Source: an uncultured Marinoscillum sp. (GTDB lineage Bacteria > Bacteroidota > Bacteroidia > Cytophagales > MED-G16). From it: a stretch of DNA of 64,000 nt. The position numbers and the translations under genes were made by a program. Within the stretch, counting starts at the first letter, position 1. Every line of letters starts with the position of its first letter. The notes under the pieces are model-generated. The model saw nothing but the letters and a program-made list of their open reading frames with translations, was not told where the DNA came from and made no database searches. The DNA lies in assembly GCA_902523065.1 (NCBI GenBank), contig CABYXZ010000002.1, positions 62,001 through 126,000 of the forward strand. The letters run 5' to 3'. Below, in pieces: positions 29,849-38,374 of this stretch.

Positions 29849-31640
29849 ATTATTTTCTTTTTTACTAATATTTTTTCTACATCAAGAATTAATAGGACAG
29901 TCCAAGAGAAGTATCAAATTATTTCAAGAAGCTAAGGATAATTATAATATAGGAGAGTTTGAAAATGCAATTGAAATTTATAATAAGATATTAAAGTCTG
30001 AACCAGATAATTGTAATGCTTTGTACAGGATAGGCTTAGCCTATAAAAAATTAAATAACTATTATGACTATGAAAGATATTTCATTCAGTATACTAAATT
30101 AAATTGCACACAGCATATAGATCAGGTGCACTTTGATTTATCTAATCATTTTCTTAGAAATGGAAAAATAATGTTATCTAATTATTATTTGAATGAGATT
30201 AAGACAGCAGAAAATTTTAATGATTATGGTGAACTTAAGAAGAGAATATCTTTCATTTTAAACTACAATGAAAATTTAGTTTTAGATTTTGAAAAAATAG
30301 ATTCAATAGATTACTTCCCTCTTCAATATTCACCTGCTTATAATACCGAAGGAAATCAAATTTATTTTACTGCAAGAAGAGGTAATAAAATGTTTGATGA
30401 CGAGAATATATACTCAATTCCGATAGGGGAGAATGGTTTTGGGAATAAAGTTTCAAGTCTTAAAGCTCTTAATACTGATAATAATGAAGGGTCAATTACA
30501 TTTTCTGATAGTAGAGACTTTTTGATATATACATCTTGTAAAATGAATTTTAAAAAAAATTCGTGTGATCTTTTTATCTCTTACTTTGATGGTGTGAAAT
30601 TTAATTTACCTACTAGGTTAGACGATAGAATTAATTCAGATTATTGGGATTCTCAGCCACATCTGTACGGAGACAGCCTTCTATTATTTGTTTCAAACAG
30701 GCCAGGTGGAAAGGGAAAGAGAGATATTTGGTTTTCAAGATTGGGAGAGGATGGTCAGTGGGAAAAAGCTAAGAATTACGATGATATTAATTCTGCCTAC
30801 GATGATGTATCACCTTTCATATTTGATAATGTGATCTATTTTGCATCTAACAGAATTGAATCTTTTGGAGGCTATGACATCTTTTATAGTAATGGTTCCA
30901 GTGTAGAAAATCAATATGTAAGAAACTTAGGAGCTTCAATTAATAACTACAAAGATCAATCCTCATTTTTAATCAATGATAAATTTTTTATGATCAGTGA
31001 GGAATTGAAGGATGAATCTGAGGTAATTAGTAAGATTGTCCTTAGTAAGATTAAATCTCAAAACAATTTTGGGGACAAATTGATAAACTTTTTAGTGAGA
31101 GATAAGGTATCAGGTCGACCTCTCGAATCAAGTATTAATTGTATAGATCCTGAAAAATCAAATCGGTACCAATTAACAATAACTGGTTCTGTGTCTATTG
31201 ATAAAAGCTTGATTGATTCTCAGCATCTAATAATTTCCTCAGAAGGGTATTATCCAGAAAAAATTAAACTGAATAATTCTGATAGTTACATTATTGATAT
31301 GACCAAGTTAGATCAAAAGTATATTTTGGAAGATCTTCTGTTTGATTACGATAGCTATAAGCTCACGGAAAGCGTTAAGAATTTTCTTTTTCTTTACGCT
31401 CAGTGGTTGAAACAAAATGATAAGATTAATATTAGAATTGAAGGTCATACAGATAGTGTTGGTTCTGATAATTATAACATGACCTTATCTGAAAATAGGG
31501 CTAACGAGGTTTTAAATTTTTTTGTGTCTGAGGGTATATTAAAAAATAGAATGAAAGCGATTGGTTTTGGAGATAAAATTCCAGTTGCTGAAGGCTACGA
31601 TGGACCAAAAAATAGAAGGATTGAAATAACAGTTTTTTGA
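29841..31640 (+). CDS. TPR / PD40 / OmpA-domain cell-envelope protein (PorE-like)
   Basis: Exported protein of 599 residues starting with TTG and a signal peptide (LFSFLLIFFLHQELIGQ). Order: TPR-like helices about 25-100, beta-propeller (PD40) repeats about 160-380 (ENIYSIPIGE, GKRDIWFSRL, GGYDIFYSNG), a regulatory-like beta domain about 395-470, and an OmpA peptidoglycan-binding domain about 490-599 (IRIEGHTDSVG, LSENRANEVLNFF). This order matches PorE of the type IX secretion system and related proteins. No lipobox cysteine is seen, unlike classical PorE, and no other T9SS gene is nearby. It overlaps queE by 8 bases. Confidence 0.85.
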   Translation: MIRLFSFLLIFFLHQELIGQSKRSIKLFQEAKDNYNIGEFENAIEIYNKILKSEPDNCNALYRIGLAYKKLNNYYDYERYFIQYTKLNCTQHIDQVHFDLSNHFLRNGKIMLSNYYLNEIKTAENFNDYGELKKRISFILNYNENLVLDFEKIDSIDYFPLQYSPAYNTEGNQIYFTARRGNKMFDDENIYSIPIGENGFGNKVSSLKALNTDNNEGSITFSDSRDFLIYTSCKMNFKKNSCDLFISYFDGVKFNLPTRLDDRINSDYWDSQPHLYGDSLLLFVSNRPGGKGKRDIWFSRLGEDGQWEKAKNYDDINSAYDDVSPFIFDNVIYFASNRIESFGGYDIFYSNGSSVENQYVRNLGASINNYKDQSSFLINDKFFMISEELKDESEVISKIVLSKIKSQNNFGDKLINFLVRDKVSGRPLESSINCIDPEKSNRYQLTITGSVSIDKSLIDSQHLIISSEGYYPEKIKLNNSDSYIIDMTKLDQKYILEDLLFDYDSYKLTESVKNFLFLYAQWLKQNDKINIRIEGHTDSVGSDNYNMTLSENRANEVLNFFVSEGILKNRMKAIGFGDKIPVAEGYDGPKNRRIEITVF

Positions 31641-31665
31641 TAGAAATTTTTCGACCTGATTTTGT

Positions 31666-31693
31666 GTTAAAATTGGGTTAAATCCATGTTAAA
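31666..31693 (+). repeat. Three GTTAAA repeats at 11-base spacing
   Basis: GTTAAA occurs at 31666, 31677 and 31688, so the copies face the same side of the DNA helix. This layout suits cooperative binding of a regulator upstream of susC. The third copy touches the weak -7 candidate at 31694-31700. Confidence 0.45.
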
Positions 31694-31756
31694 TAATTTG
31701 TGAAAAAATTAAGAAATATCATTGTTTTCTCATGATAAGTTATTAAAATAGCTGAC

Positions 31757-31776
31757 GGGTTTTTGCGAAAAAACCC
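31757..31776 (+). other. 8-bp hairpin with GCGA tetraloop in the susC leader region
   Basis: GGGTTTTT (31757-31764) pairs with AAAAACCC (31769-31776) around a GCGA loop, a GNRA-type tetraloop that stabilises RNA. No run of T follows, so it is not a plain intrinsic terminator. It could be a leader structure or a stable 3' end for the upstream operon. Confidence 0.5.
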
Positions 31777-31926
31777 TTAAATGTACGTTTCCTCGCTTAA
31801 AACGCTTGTTTTGGGTTGGGATTCGTGTCTATGTATGTGCGCATTTTTAACATTTTTTTTAAAAAAGTGTGCATTTATAGACATTTTATATTTTTTAAAC
31901 AATTGTTAAATAAACACAATTAAACT

Positions 31927-34900
31927 ATGTTTAGATTTTTACTAGTTAGTTTCTTGTTCTTGGCCTCCAATGTTTGGGCTCAAGACAGAACTATCACAGG
32001 TAACGTAACATCAGACGACGACGGAAGTGGTCTACCTGGAGTTAACGTTATCCTTCAAGGTACGACTGTTGGTACTACTACAGATGTCAACGGTTCATAC
32101 TCACTTGATATTCCAAGTGACGGAGGTACCTTAGTATTTTCATTTATTGGTTTAGCATCACAAGAAGTTGAAGTTGGTGCGAGATCAGTGGTGGATGTAG
32201 TTATGAGCTCTGATGTTGAAGAACTTCAGGAGGTTGTTGTAACTGCATTGGGTATCACCAAAGAGAAAGCTGCGTTAGGATACGCGGTAACCTCAGTTGG
32301 TGGTGAACAGCTTGAAGCTAGACCCGAGGCAGACATAGCTAGGTTGTTAAGAGGTAAAGTTCCTGGAGTAGATATCACTTCACAAAGTGGTGTTTCTGGA
32401 ACTGGTACTAATATTATTATTAGGGGATATACCTCAATTTCAGGTTCTAACCAACCTTTATTTGTTTTAGATGGTGTTCCAATTGATGCGAATACTTATA
32501 AAGACAGAGGTTTTACTAGTGGTGGTGCTACTGCTTCTAGTAGGTTTTTAGATCTTGATCCAAACAACGTAGCCGAAGTTAGTGTGCTAAAAGGACTTGC
32601 TGCTACCGTTCTATACGGTGAGGCTGGTAGAAATGGTGTTGTACTTATTACAACTAAAACTGGCCAAATCGGTGGTCCAGGTGTAAATAAGGGACTTGAG
32701 GTTTCATTTAGTCAATCATATTTTGTCAATCAGGTAGCTAGTTTACCAGATGATCAGGATAAATATGGTAACGGATGGCAAAATAGAGCTGCAGCTGCTT
32801 TCAGTAACTGGGGTGCTCCATTCGATATGCCAGGTAGAAACGGACTAGATGCTGAAGGTACTATTAAACACCCATACGATAGAGCAATATGGAATGGTGT
32901 ATTCCCTCAGCACGTTGGTGCAAGATGGAAATATCAGGCATATGATAATCTACAAAACTTTTTTGTGGACGGTGCTCAGCAAAACACCTCTATTGGTGTT
33001 AATGCTAACGTTGGGGCAACATCTATTAAAGCTAACTATGGTTGGACAAAAGACGCGGGTTATGTACCATTTAATGAGTACAAGAAGCACAACTTTTCAT
33101 TAGGTGCTGCCACGCAACTTGCTAACGGGTTAAAAATTAATGCTTCATTCAATTATATTGAGTCTGACGCAACTAAGCCACCTGTTAATCCAAGTAGAAA
33201 CTCAAACGCAACCAACGTTTCTTTATTCGGTAATGTTATGTATACTCCAAGAAGTTGGAATCTATTCGGCTTAGAATATGAAAGACCTGATACCAATGGT
33301 AGTGTTTACTACAGAGGTAACAATGGTATGCAACACCCACTGTGGACGTTAAATCACACTAGAGATAGTGATGCTGTCAACAGATTTATTGGTAATGTTC
33401 AGTTAAGCTACGAGATTGCTGATTTCTTAAACCTTACTTATAGAATAGGTATGGATAGGACTAATATGGACAACAACTACATGATTAATAAGAATGGAGT
33501 TCAGGGTTCTGCGGTTCTTGGTTTATATGAAACAACTGTAAGAAATGTAATGAATTATGATCAAATTGTTAACCTTAACGGTGCAGTTGAATTATCTGAA
33601 GATCTTGATTTAGACTTCCTAGTAGGAGCTAACTTGAAATCTAGAGAGTATGCTTATCAGCAAATCACGAGTACTGATATGTTTATATTCAACTTCTTTG
33701 ATCACAGTAACTTTACTACTACTACTGCAGACTCTTATGTCTCTAGAGAAAATGTATACGGAGCTTATGCTAACGTAACCCTTGGCTATAAAGACTGGGG
33801 ATTCTTATCAGCATCTGCTAGAAATGACTGGACTTCGACTCTCGAGCCAGAGAACAGATCATTCCTATATCCTTCTGTATCGATTTCAGTTCTACCTTTT
33901 GACGCATTGTCAGTCAGCAACCAAAACCTTAACTTCTTGAAAGTTAGATTTGGATTTGGTACATCTGCTGGTTATCCTTCTCCATATTCTACGAGAGGAT
34001 CTTTGGCAACTAGCACAAAAATATTCCAGACTTCTGGAGGAACTATTCTTAACTCTAATGCAGTAAGTAATTTTTATGCTAATCCAGATCTTACTCCTGA
34101 AATTCACAAGGAGCTTGAACTCGGTATCGAGGCTAAGTTCTTAAAGAACAGAGTAGGTGTGGACGTGTCTTTATTTACTAAAGACTCTGAAGATCTTATT
34201 ATTGATCTAGATTTAGATAACTCTACAGGTTATACCCAGTCAACAGTAAACTCAGCTTCTATTAATAACAAAGGTGTTGAGGCAATACTTAATGTAATTC
34301 CAGTTCAATCGAGAGATTTCACTTGGGACGTAACGGCTTCATTCTCACTATTGAGAAGTGAAGTAGTTTCAATTGCTGATGGTATTGATCAAATATATGT
34401 TGGTGGTTATGTTGGTAGAGGAAACATTGCTATCCCTGGTTTACCTTACGGTATCCTTGAAGGTGAACTTATCAGAAGAGACTACGGTTCTTTAGATGGT
34501 ACTGATCACACTCAGGTACATTGGGATGATAGAACAGGATATACTCCAATTGTTAACGCAAATGGTGGATATCAATTCTTAGGTTACGGAGTTATCGGTA
34601 ACCCGCAGCCAGATTATGTTTATGGTGTAACTAATACACTATCTTACAAATGGGCTACGTTAAGAGTTCAGTTCGACTCTCAAGTTGGAGGTGATGTATT
34701 CTCAACTACTAACTCTACATTACTTGGTAGAGGTATTTTACAAGAGACTGATTTCGACAGGTTTGTCCCTGTTGTAACAAACGGTTTATCAGCGGATGGT
34801 ACTCCAAATACAACTCAGACTACTGCTAACGCTCACTACTGGCCAAATACTGGTGTTTTCTATGATGAAAACTCAATATATGATGCTTCAGTTATGAGAC

Positions 34901-35142
34901 TTAGAGAGGTTTCGTTGTCATTTGTTGCACCTAAGTCGTTCTTAAACGGTACACCATTTGGTAATGCTAGTTTAACTTTATCAGCTCAAAACATTTGGCA
35001 CTATGCATGGAACACTCCATCAGGAACTAACTTTGATCCTGAGGTTATTAGTTACGGTGCTGGTTCAAATGCTAGAGGTTTTGATGAAATGACTGGTCCT
35101 ACTGCTAAGAAATATGGTGCTACATTAAGTCTTACTTTCTAA
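31927..35142 (+). CDS. SusC/RagA-family TonB-linked outer-membrane transporter
   Basis: TonB-dependent barrel that imports oligomers bound by its SusD lid. The 1071-residue protein has a signal peptide (RFLLVSFLFLASNVWAQ), a carboxypeptidase-regulatory-like domain about 22-100 (ITGNVTSDDDGSGLPGVNVI), a TonB-box-like LQEVVVTALGI, a plug with VPGVDITSQSG and GSNQPLFVLDGVPID, then a 22-strand barrel ending KKYGATLSLTF. It is followed by susD after 19 bases. No glycosidase or peptidase lies in the unit, so the nutrient is unknown. Codons are richer in AAC, TAC, GAC and GGT than in the neighbours, which suggests very high expression. Confidence 0.95.
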   Translation: MFRFLLVSFLFLASNVWAQDRTITGNVTSDDDGSGLPGVNVILQGTTVGTTTDVNGSYSLDIPSDGGTLVFSFIGLASQEVEVGARSVVDVVMSSDVEELQEVVVTALGITKEKAALGYAVTSVGGEQLEARPEADIARLLRGKVPGVDITSQSGVSGTGTNIIIRGYTSISGSNQPLFVLDGVPIDANTYKDRGFTSGGATASSRFLDLDPNNVAEVSVLKGLAATVLYGEAGRNGVVLITTKTGQIGGPGVNKGLEVSFSQSYFVNQVASLPDDQDKYGNGWQNRAAAAFSNWGAPFDMPGRNGLDAEGTIKHPYDRAIWNGVFPQHVGARWKYQAYDNLQNFFVDGAQQNTSIGVNANVGATSIKANYGWTKDAGYVPFNEYKKHNFSLGAATQLANGLKINASFNYIESDATKPPVNPSRNSNATNVSLFGNVMYTPRSWNLFGLEYERPDTNGSVYYRGNNGMQHPLWTLNHTRDSDAVNRFIGNVQLSYEIADFLNLTYRIGMDRTNMDNNYMINKNGVQGSAVLGLYETTVRNVMNYDQIVNLNGAVELSEDLDLDFLVGANLKSREYAYQQITSTDMFIFNFFDHSNFTTTTADSYVSRENVYGAYANVTLGYKDWGFLSASARNDWTSTLEPENRSFLYPSVSISVLPFDALSVSNQNLNFLKVRFGFGTSAGYPSPYSTRGSLATSTKIFQTSGGTILNSNAVSNFYANPDLTPEIHKELELGIEAKFLKNRVGVDVSLFTKDSEDLIIDLDLDNSTGYTQSTVNSASINNKGVEAILNVIPVQSRDFTWDVTASFSLLRSEVVSIADGIDQIYVGGYVGRGNIAIPGLPYGILEGELIRRDYGSLDGTDHTQVHWDDRTGYTPIVNANGGYQFLGYGVIGNPQPDYVYGVTNTLSYKWATLRVQFDSQVGGDVFSTTNSTLLGRGILQETDFDRFVPVVTNGLSADGTPNTTQTTANAHYWPNTGVFYDENSIYDASVMRLREVSLSFVAPKSFLNGTPFGNASLTLSAQNIWHYAWNTPSGTNFDPEVISYGAGSNARGFDEMTGPTAKKYGATLSLTF

Positions 35143-35161
35143 TTTTTAAATAATATATATT

Positions 35162-36907
35162 ATGAAAAAATTAAATAAATTATATTTGATAGTTGCCTTC
35201 ATGTTTGTTGGCTACTCTTGTGAGATTACTGATTTAGATCAGTTGAATAACCCTAATGCGGTTACTCTTGAGAATGCGGGTGTTGACCTGTATTGGAATC
35301 AAATACAAGTTAGTTTTCCTGGTTGGTGGTATGGTAATCAAACAGCTATGCTACAACTAGCTAGAGTTGCTTGTATGACTGGTGGAGCTGATTATGCAGA
35401 AGCTTACACTCCTTCAGGATTCAATGGTTCTTGGAATGGTGTATACGCTGGAATTGTTCCTGATGTGGATGCGATGGTTGCTGCTGCTTCTGAAGCTGAA
35501 TCTTGGATTCACGTTGGTGCAGGTAAAATTATCAAAGCCTACGCAATTCAAATGCTTGTTGACAAGCATGGTGATATACCTTTTTCTGAAGCTTGGCAAG
35601 GTACAGCTAATTTAAGTCCTAAAGTTGATGACGCTCAGTCAGTATATGCAGCAATTAATGCTTTATATGACGAAGCTATCGCTGACTTAAATAAAACTGC
35701 TATCGGTGCTCCTGCTGTTGATATCTTTTATGGTAGCGACAAAGGTAAGTGGATTACTCTTGCAAATACCCTTAAGTTTAGACTTGCTCTTAACGAAGGT
35801 AATGCTGCTGGAGTTGCTGCTGCATTAAGTGCAGGTGTTATTGATGAGCAGGCTGAAGATTGGGTCTTTACTTACGGAAGTAACAGACAAAATCCTGATT
35901 CTAGACACCCATGGTATGGTGGCGCGTATGAGTCCTTCTCAGGACCATACCAGTCAAACTACTTCATGTGGGAGTTGATGGAAGAGAAGCCATTTGCTGA
36001 TCCTAGACTTAGATATTATTACAAGAGACAAGATTTACAAATTGTTGGTGAAGACTTGTTTACAATAGATTGCGTTGTTCCTGATACTAGACCTGTCTGG
36101 TATGACAACCAGTACACTAATGCATACGGAGAGACAAAAACTTGGCCTTTCTGTGCGGGTAGTTCTTTAACTACTGTTGACGCATCTTATGCAAAAGGAT
36201 ACTGGGGTAGAGATCACGGAAATAATGACGGTACTCCTCCTGATGGTCAGAAGAGAACTCACAGAGGTATATATCCTGCTGCGGGTGCTTATGACGACGG
36301 AGATGCTGCCTCTGAAACTGATGGTGCTGTTGAAGCTGGTTTAGCTCCAACGATCCATACTCAGCAAGGTGGTACTATGGGTGCTGGTGGTGATGGACAT
36401 GCTCCAATTCTAATGGCTGCTAACGTATACTTCATGAGAGCGGAAGCTGCTCTTGACGGTTACTCTAGTGAGAGTGCTAAAGATATGTTAGAGACAGCAA
36501 TTAGAACTTCAATTGCATCAGTTATGGATTACTCAAATGGTTGGGGTGATACTGGTGATTTTGATAATAATGGAGTTGGTGCAGAACCTTCTGCTAGAGC
36601 GATTGACAATTATGTCAGCTACGTTTTAAATGCGTACGATGCTGCTGCAGATAATGAGGCTAAGATGAATATCATCGTTAAAGAGCATAGACTCGCTTCA
36701 TTCTCTAACGGTATCGAATTGTATAATGCTATGAGAAGAACTGGTCATCCTACTGAGATGCAAGGTCCTAGTAAATTACAGGACGCTGGTACTTTTCCAA
36801 GGCTATTCCCATATCCTTCTGATTTCACACAGTTAAATGCTAACGCACCTGTGAGAACTGATTTAGGAGAGAAAATTTATTGGGATAGAGCTGGGGCATT
36901 GAACTAA
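35162..36907 (+). CDS. SusD/RagB-family nutrient-binding lipoprotein
   Basis: Cell-surface lipoprotein that caps the SusC barrel. The 581-residue precursor has a lipoprotein signal with lipobox VGYSC (Cys near residue 20), SusD-like N-terminal helices (LDQLNNPNAVTLENA), the TPR-like core (AYAIQMLVDKHGDIPFSEAW) and a C-terminal SusD signature (EHRLASFSNGIELYNAMRR, then FPRLFPYPSDF). It resembles the SusD-like_2 branch. It is 19 bases after susC and 18 before the third lipoprotein and shares their biased codons. Confidence 0.94.
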   Translation: MKKLNKLYLIVAFMFVGYSCEITDLDQLNNPNAVTLENAGVDLYWNQIQVSFPGWWYGNQTAMLQLARVACMTGGADYAEAYTPSGFNGSWNGVYAGIVPDVDAMVAAASEAESWIHVGAGKIIKAYAIQMLVDKHGDIPFSEAWQGTANLSPKVDDAQSVYAAINALYDEAIADLNKTAIGAPAVDIFYGSDKGKWITLANTLKFRLALNEGNAAGVAAALSAGVIDEQAEDWVFTYGSNRQNPDSRHPWYGGAYESFSGPYQSNYFMWELMEEKPFADPRLRYYYKRQDLQIVGEDLFTIDCVVPDTRPVWYDNQYTNAYGETKTWPFCAGSSLTTVDASYAKGYWGRDHGNNDGTPPDGQKRTHRGIYPAAGAYDDGDAASETDGAVEAGLAPTIHTQQGGTMGAGGDGHAPILMAANVYFMRAEAALDGYSSESAKDMLETAIRTSIASVMDYSNGWGDTGDFDNNGVGAEPSARAIDNYVSYVLNAYDAAADNEAKMNIIVKEHRLASFSNGIELYNAMRRTGHPTEMQGPSKLQDAGTFPRLFPYPSDFTQLNANAPVRTDLGEKIYWDRAGALN

Positions 36908-36925
36908 TTTTAAATTATAAATATT

Positions 36926-37882
36926 ATGAAAAATTTAAAAAAGTCATTTTTAGCGTTTATTGCAGCTTTTGCAGTATCATGTGGTGATCCAGAATTACCT
37001 GTTGAATTATTCCCAGAAATGGAATATGGCGCATATGCAAGAAAGATGTCTCAAACTGGTGAATTTAATTACTTCGCTATTGAGTCGTCTGCTTTAGATA
37101 TACATGTAGAGTATTACGATGCTAATCAGGGTGCTAACATTGCTCAGTACGATATTGATGTTGAGTATGTTGACATGATTGATGGTGGTGCAAAAAGCGT
37201 TGCTAGGAAAGATATGAGAACTATATCAGCTTCTGAATTTACTACAAATGCAGATGGATATTTAAGTTCAGATATTAATCTTGGTTTTAGCGCTACTATG
37301 TCTACGTTGGGTCTTACCCAAGATGACATCGATGGTGGAAGTTATTTCAGGTATTGGTTTACAATCACAATGACCGACGGTCGAGTGTTTGATTATAACA
37401 ATACAGGACCTAACTTAGTGTCATCAAGTGCATTCGCTGCTCTATTTAGATTAAATGCTTATATTGTATGTCCTTCAAGCTTAGAAGGTGATGTCATTGT
37501 TGACTCAGAAGACGCAGGTCTTTCAAACTTAGCTGGTTGGACATTTTCAGTAACTGGTCACGTGGACGAACTTATAAAAGTTGGTTCTGCTGATAACATT
37601 TACACATTAAAGAATGACATGACTTGTGGCGCATGGGCTCATCCGAATATTGATTATTCAGTGAGAGCTGCTATCGGTCCTGTATTTACTGATGCTTGTA
37701 ATGTAATGAGCATAAGTGGTTCAGACAATTATGGTGAGGGATGGTCAATGTTACCTGGCTCAGCTTCTGTAAGTGCAGACAGTAAAGTCTTTACTTACGA
37801 CTGGTATAATACCTGGGGTGAAGCTGCAAGAGCTAATATGAGGTATGCAGATGGATCTACTTGGCCAGCATTAACTAACTAG
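36926..37882 (+). CDS. Third lipoprotein of the susCD unit, unknown ligand
   Basis: Lipoprotein of 318 residues with signal peptide and lipobox AVSC (Cys near residue 19). No named domain is recognised. The mature part is acidic and beta-rich, with an N-terminal immunoglobulin-like stretch (ALDIHVEYYDANQG) and cysteines near residues 179, 232 and 254. The position after susD is that of SusE/SusF or other surface-binding lipoproteins, so ligand binding beside the SusCD pair is the likely role. A strong terminator follows. Confidence 0.75.
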   Translation: MKNLKKSFLAFIAAFAVSCGDPELPVELFPEMEYGAYARKMSQTGEFNYFAIESSALDIHVEYYDANQGANIAQYDIDVEYVDMIDGGAKSVARKDMRTISASEFTTNADGYLSSDINLGFSATMSTLGLTQDDIDGGSYFRYWFTITMTDGRVFDYNNTGPNLVSSSAFAALFRLNAYIVCPSSLEGDVIVDSEDAGLSNLAGWTFSVTGHVDELIKVGSADNIYTLKNDMTCGAWAHPNIDYSVRAAIGPVFTDACNVMSISGSDNYGEGWSMLPGSASVSADSKVFTYDWYNTWGEAARANMRYADGSTWPALTN

Positions 37883-37913
37883 TCTAAATATGTATTACTA
37901 ATTAATACAACAT

Positions 37914-37950
37914 AAAAAAAGGGGTAATCTTTAGATTACCCTTTTTTTTT
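37914..37950. terminator. Bidirectional intrinsic terminator
   Basis: A run of A, then GGGTAATCT (37922-37930), a TT loop, AGATTACCC (37933-37941) and a run of nine T. The stem is perfect and flanked by A and T tracts on the two sides, so it can stop transcription from the susCD unit and from the convergent lipoprotein gene. Confidence 0.93.
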
Positions 37951-37973
37951 ATATTTTATTAAAGCTATAAAAA

Positions 37974-38348
37974 TTATCTAATTCTTTCCCAAGAACTATT
38001 ATAAGGAATATATAACACGTTATTTAGCGAGTCAAATACTTTTCTCTTGTAATAAAATGTGAAATGATTTTCGTCTAGAATTTCCATCCTATATCTTAGG
38101 ATCGTGTCAGAGGGTTCTACATCATTTATAAATATAATACTATCACCTTTCATGTGATACCTCATGAGCCTTTCAAAATAAATTACCAAGCTATCCGATT
38201 TAAAGTAGGTTGGTTGAAAGAAGGGAACTTCAACTGAGTCTGTGTTATTCACTACAAGTTGGGTAGCTTTCCAGTCACCCACTAAATCTATTTTATCTGT
38301 ACTGCATGAAAAAGTTAATATTACTAAAATTATTAATGTGTTTTTCAT
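37974..38348 (-). CDS. Small lipoprotein, unknown function
   Basis: Protein of 124 residues with a short lipoprotein signal (LIILVILTFSC, Cys at about 15) followed by VGDWKATQLVV, a start seen in lipocalin-like small lipoproteins of Bacteroidota. The rest is beta-rich with several aromatic residues. No function can be assigned. It is divergent from the chromate-transporter-type gene with 26 bases between them. Confidence 0.7.
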   Translation of the reverse strand: MKNTLIILVILTFSCSTDKIDLVGDWKATQLVVNNTDSVEVPFFQPTYFKSDSLVIYFERLMRYHMKGDSIIFINDVEPSDTILRYRMEILDENHFTFYYKRKVFDSLNNVLYIPYNSSWERIR

Positions 38349-38374
38349 AATTTACTTTTACTTTTCTGTAAGTT

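Larger units (their letters stand above)
31641..31926 (+). promoter_or_regulatory. Regulatory region upstream of susC
   Basis: The longest spacer in the window (286 bases), with no credible gene. It holds three GTTAAA copies at exact 11-base steps (31666, 31677, 31688) and a fourth at 31905. It also has a hairpin with a GCGA loop (31757-31776), an inverted repeat TGTCTAT/ATAGACA (31826-31832 and 31877-31883) and the palindrome AACAATTGTT (31898-31907). A TTG-N18-TAATTTG pair (31673-31700) is a weak promoter candidate. Together these suggest a regulated promoter with a long leader for the susCD unit. Confidence 0.5.
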
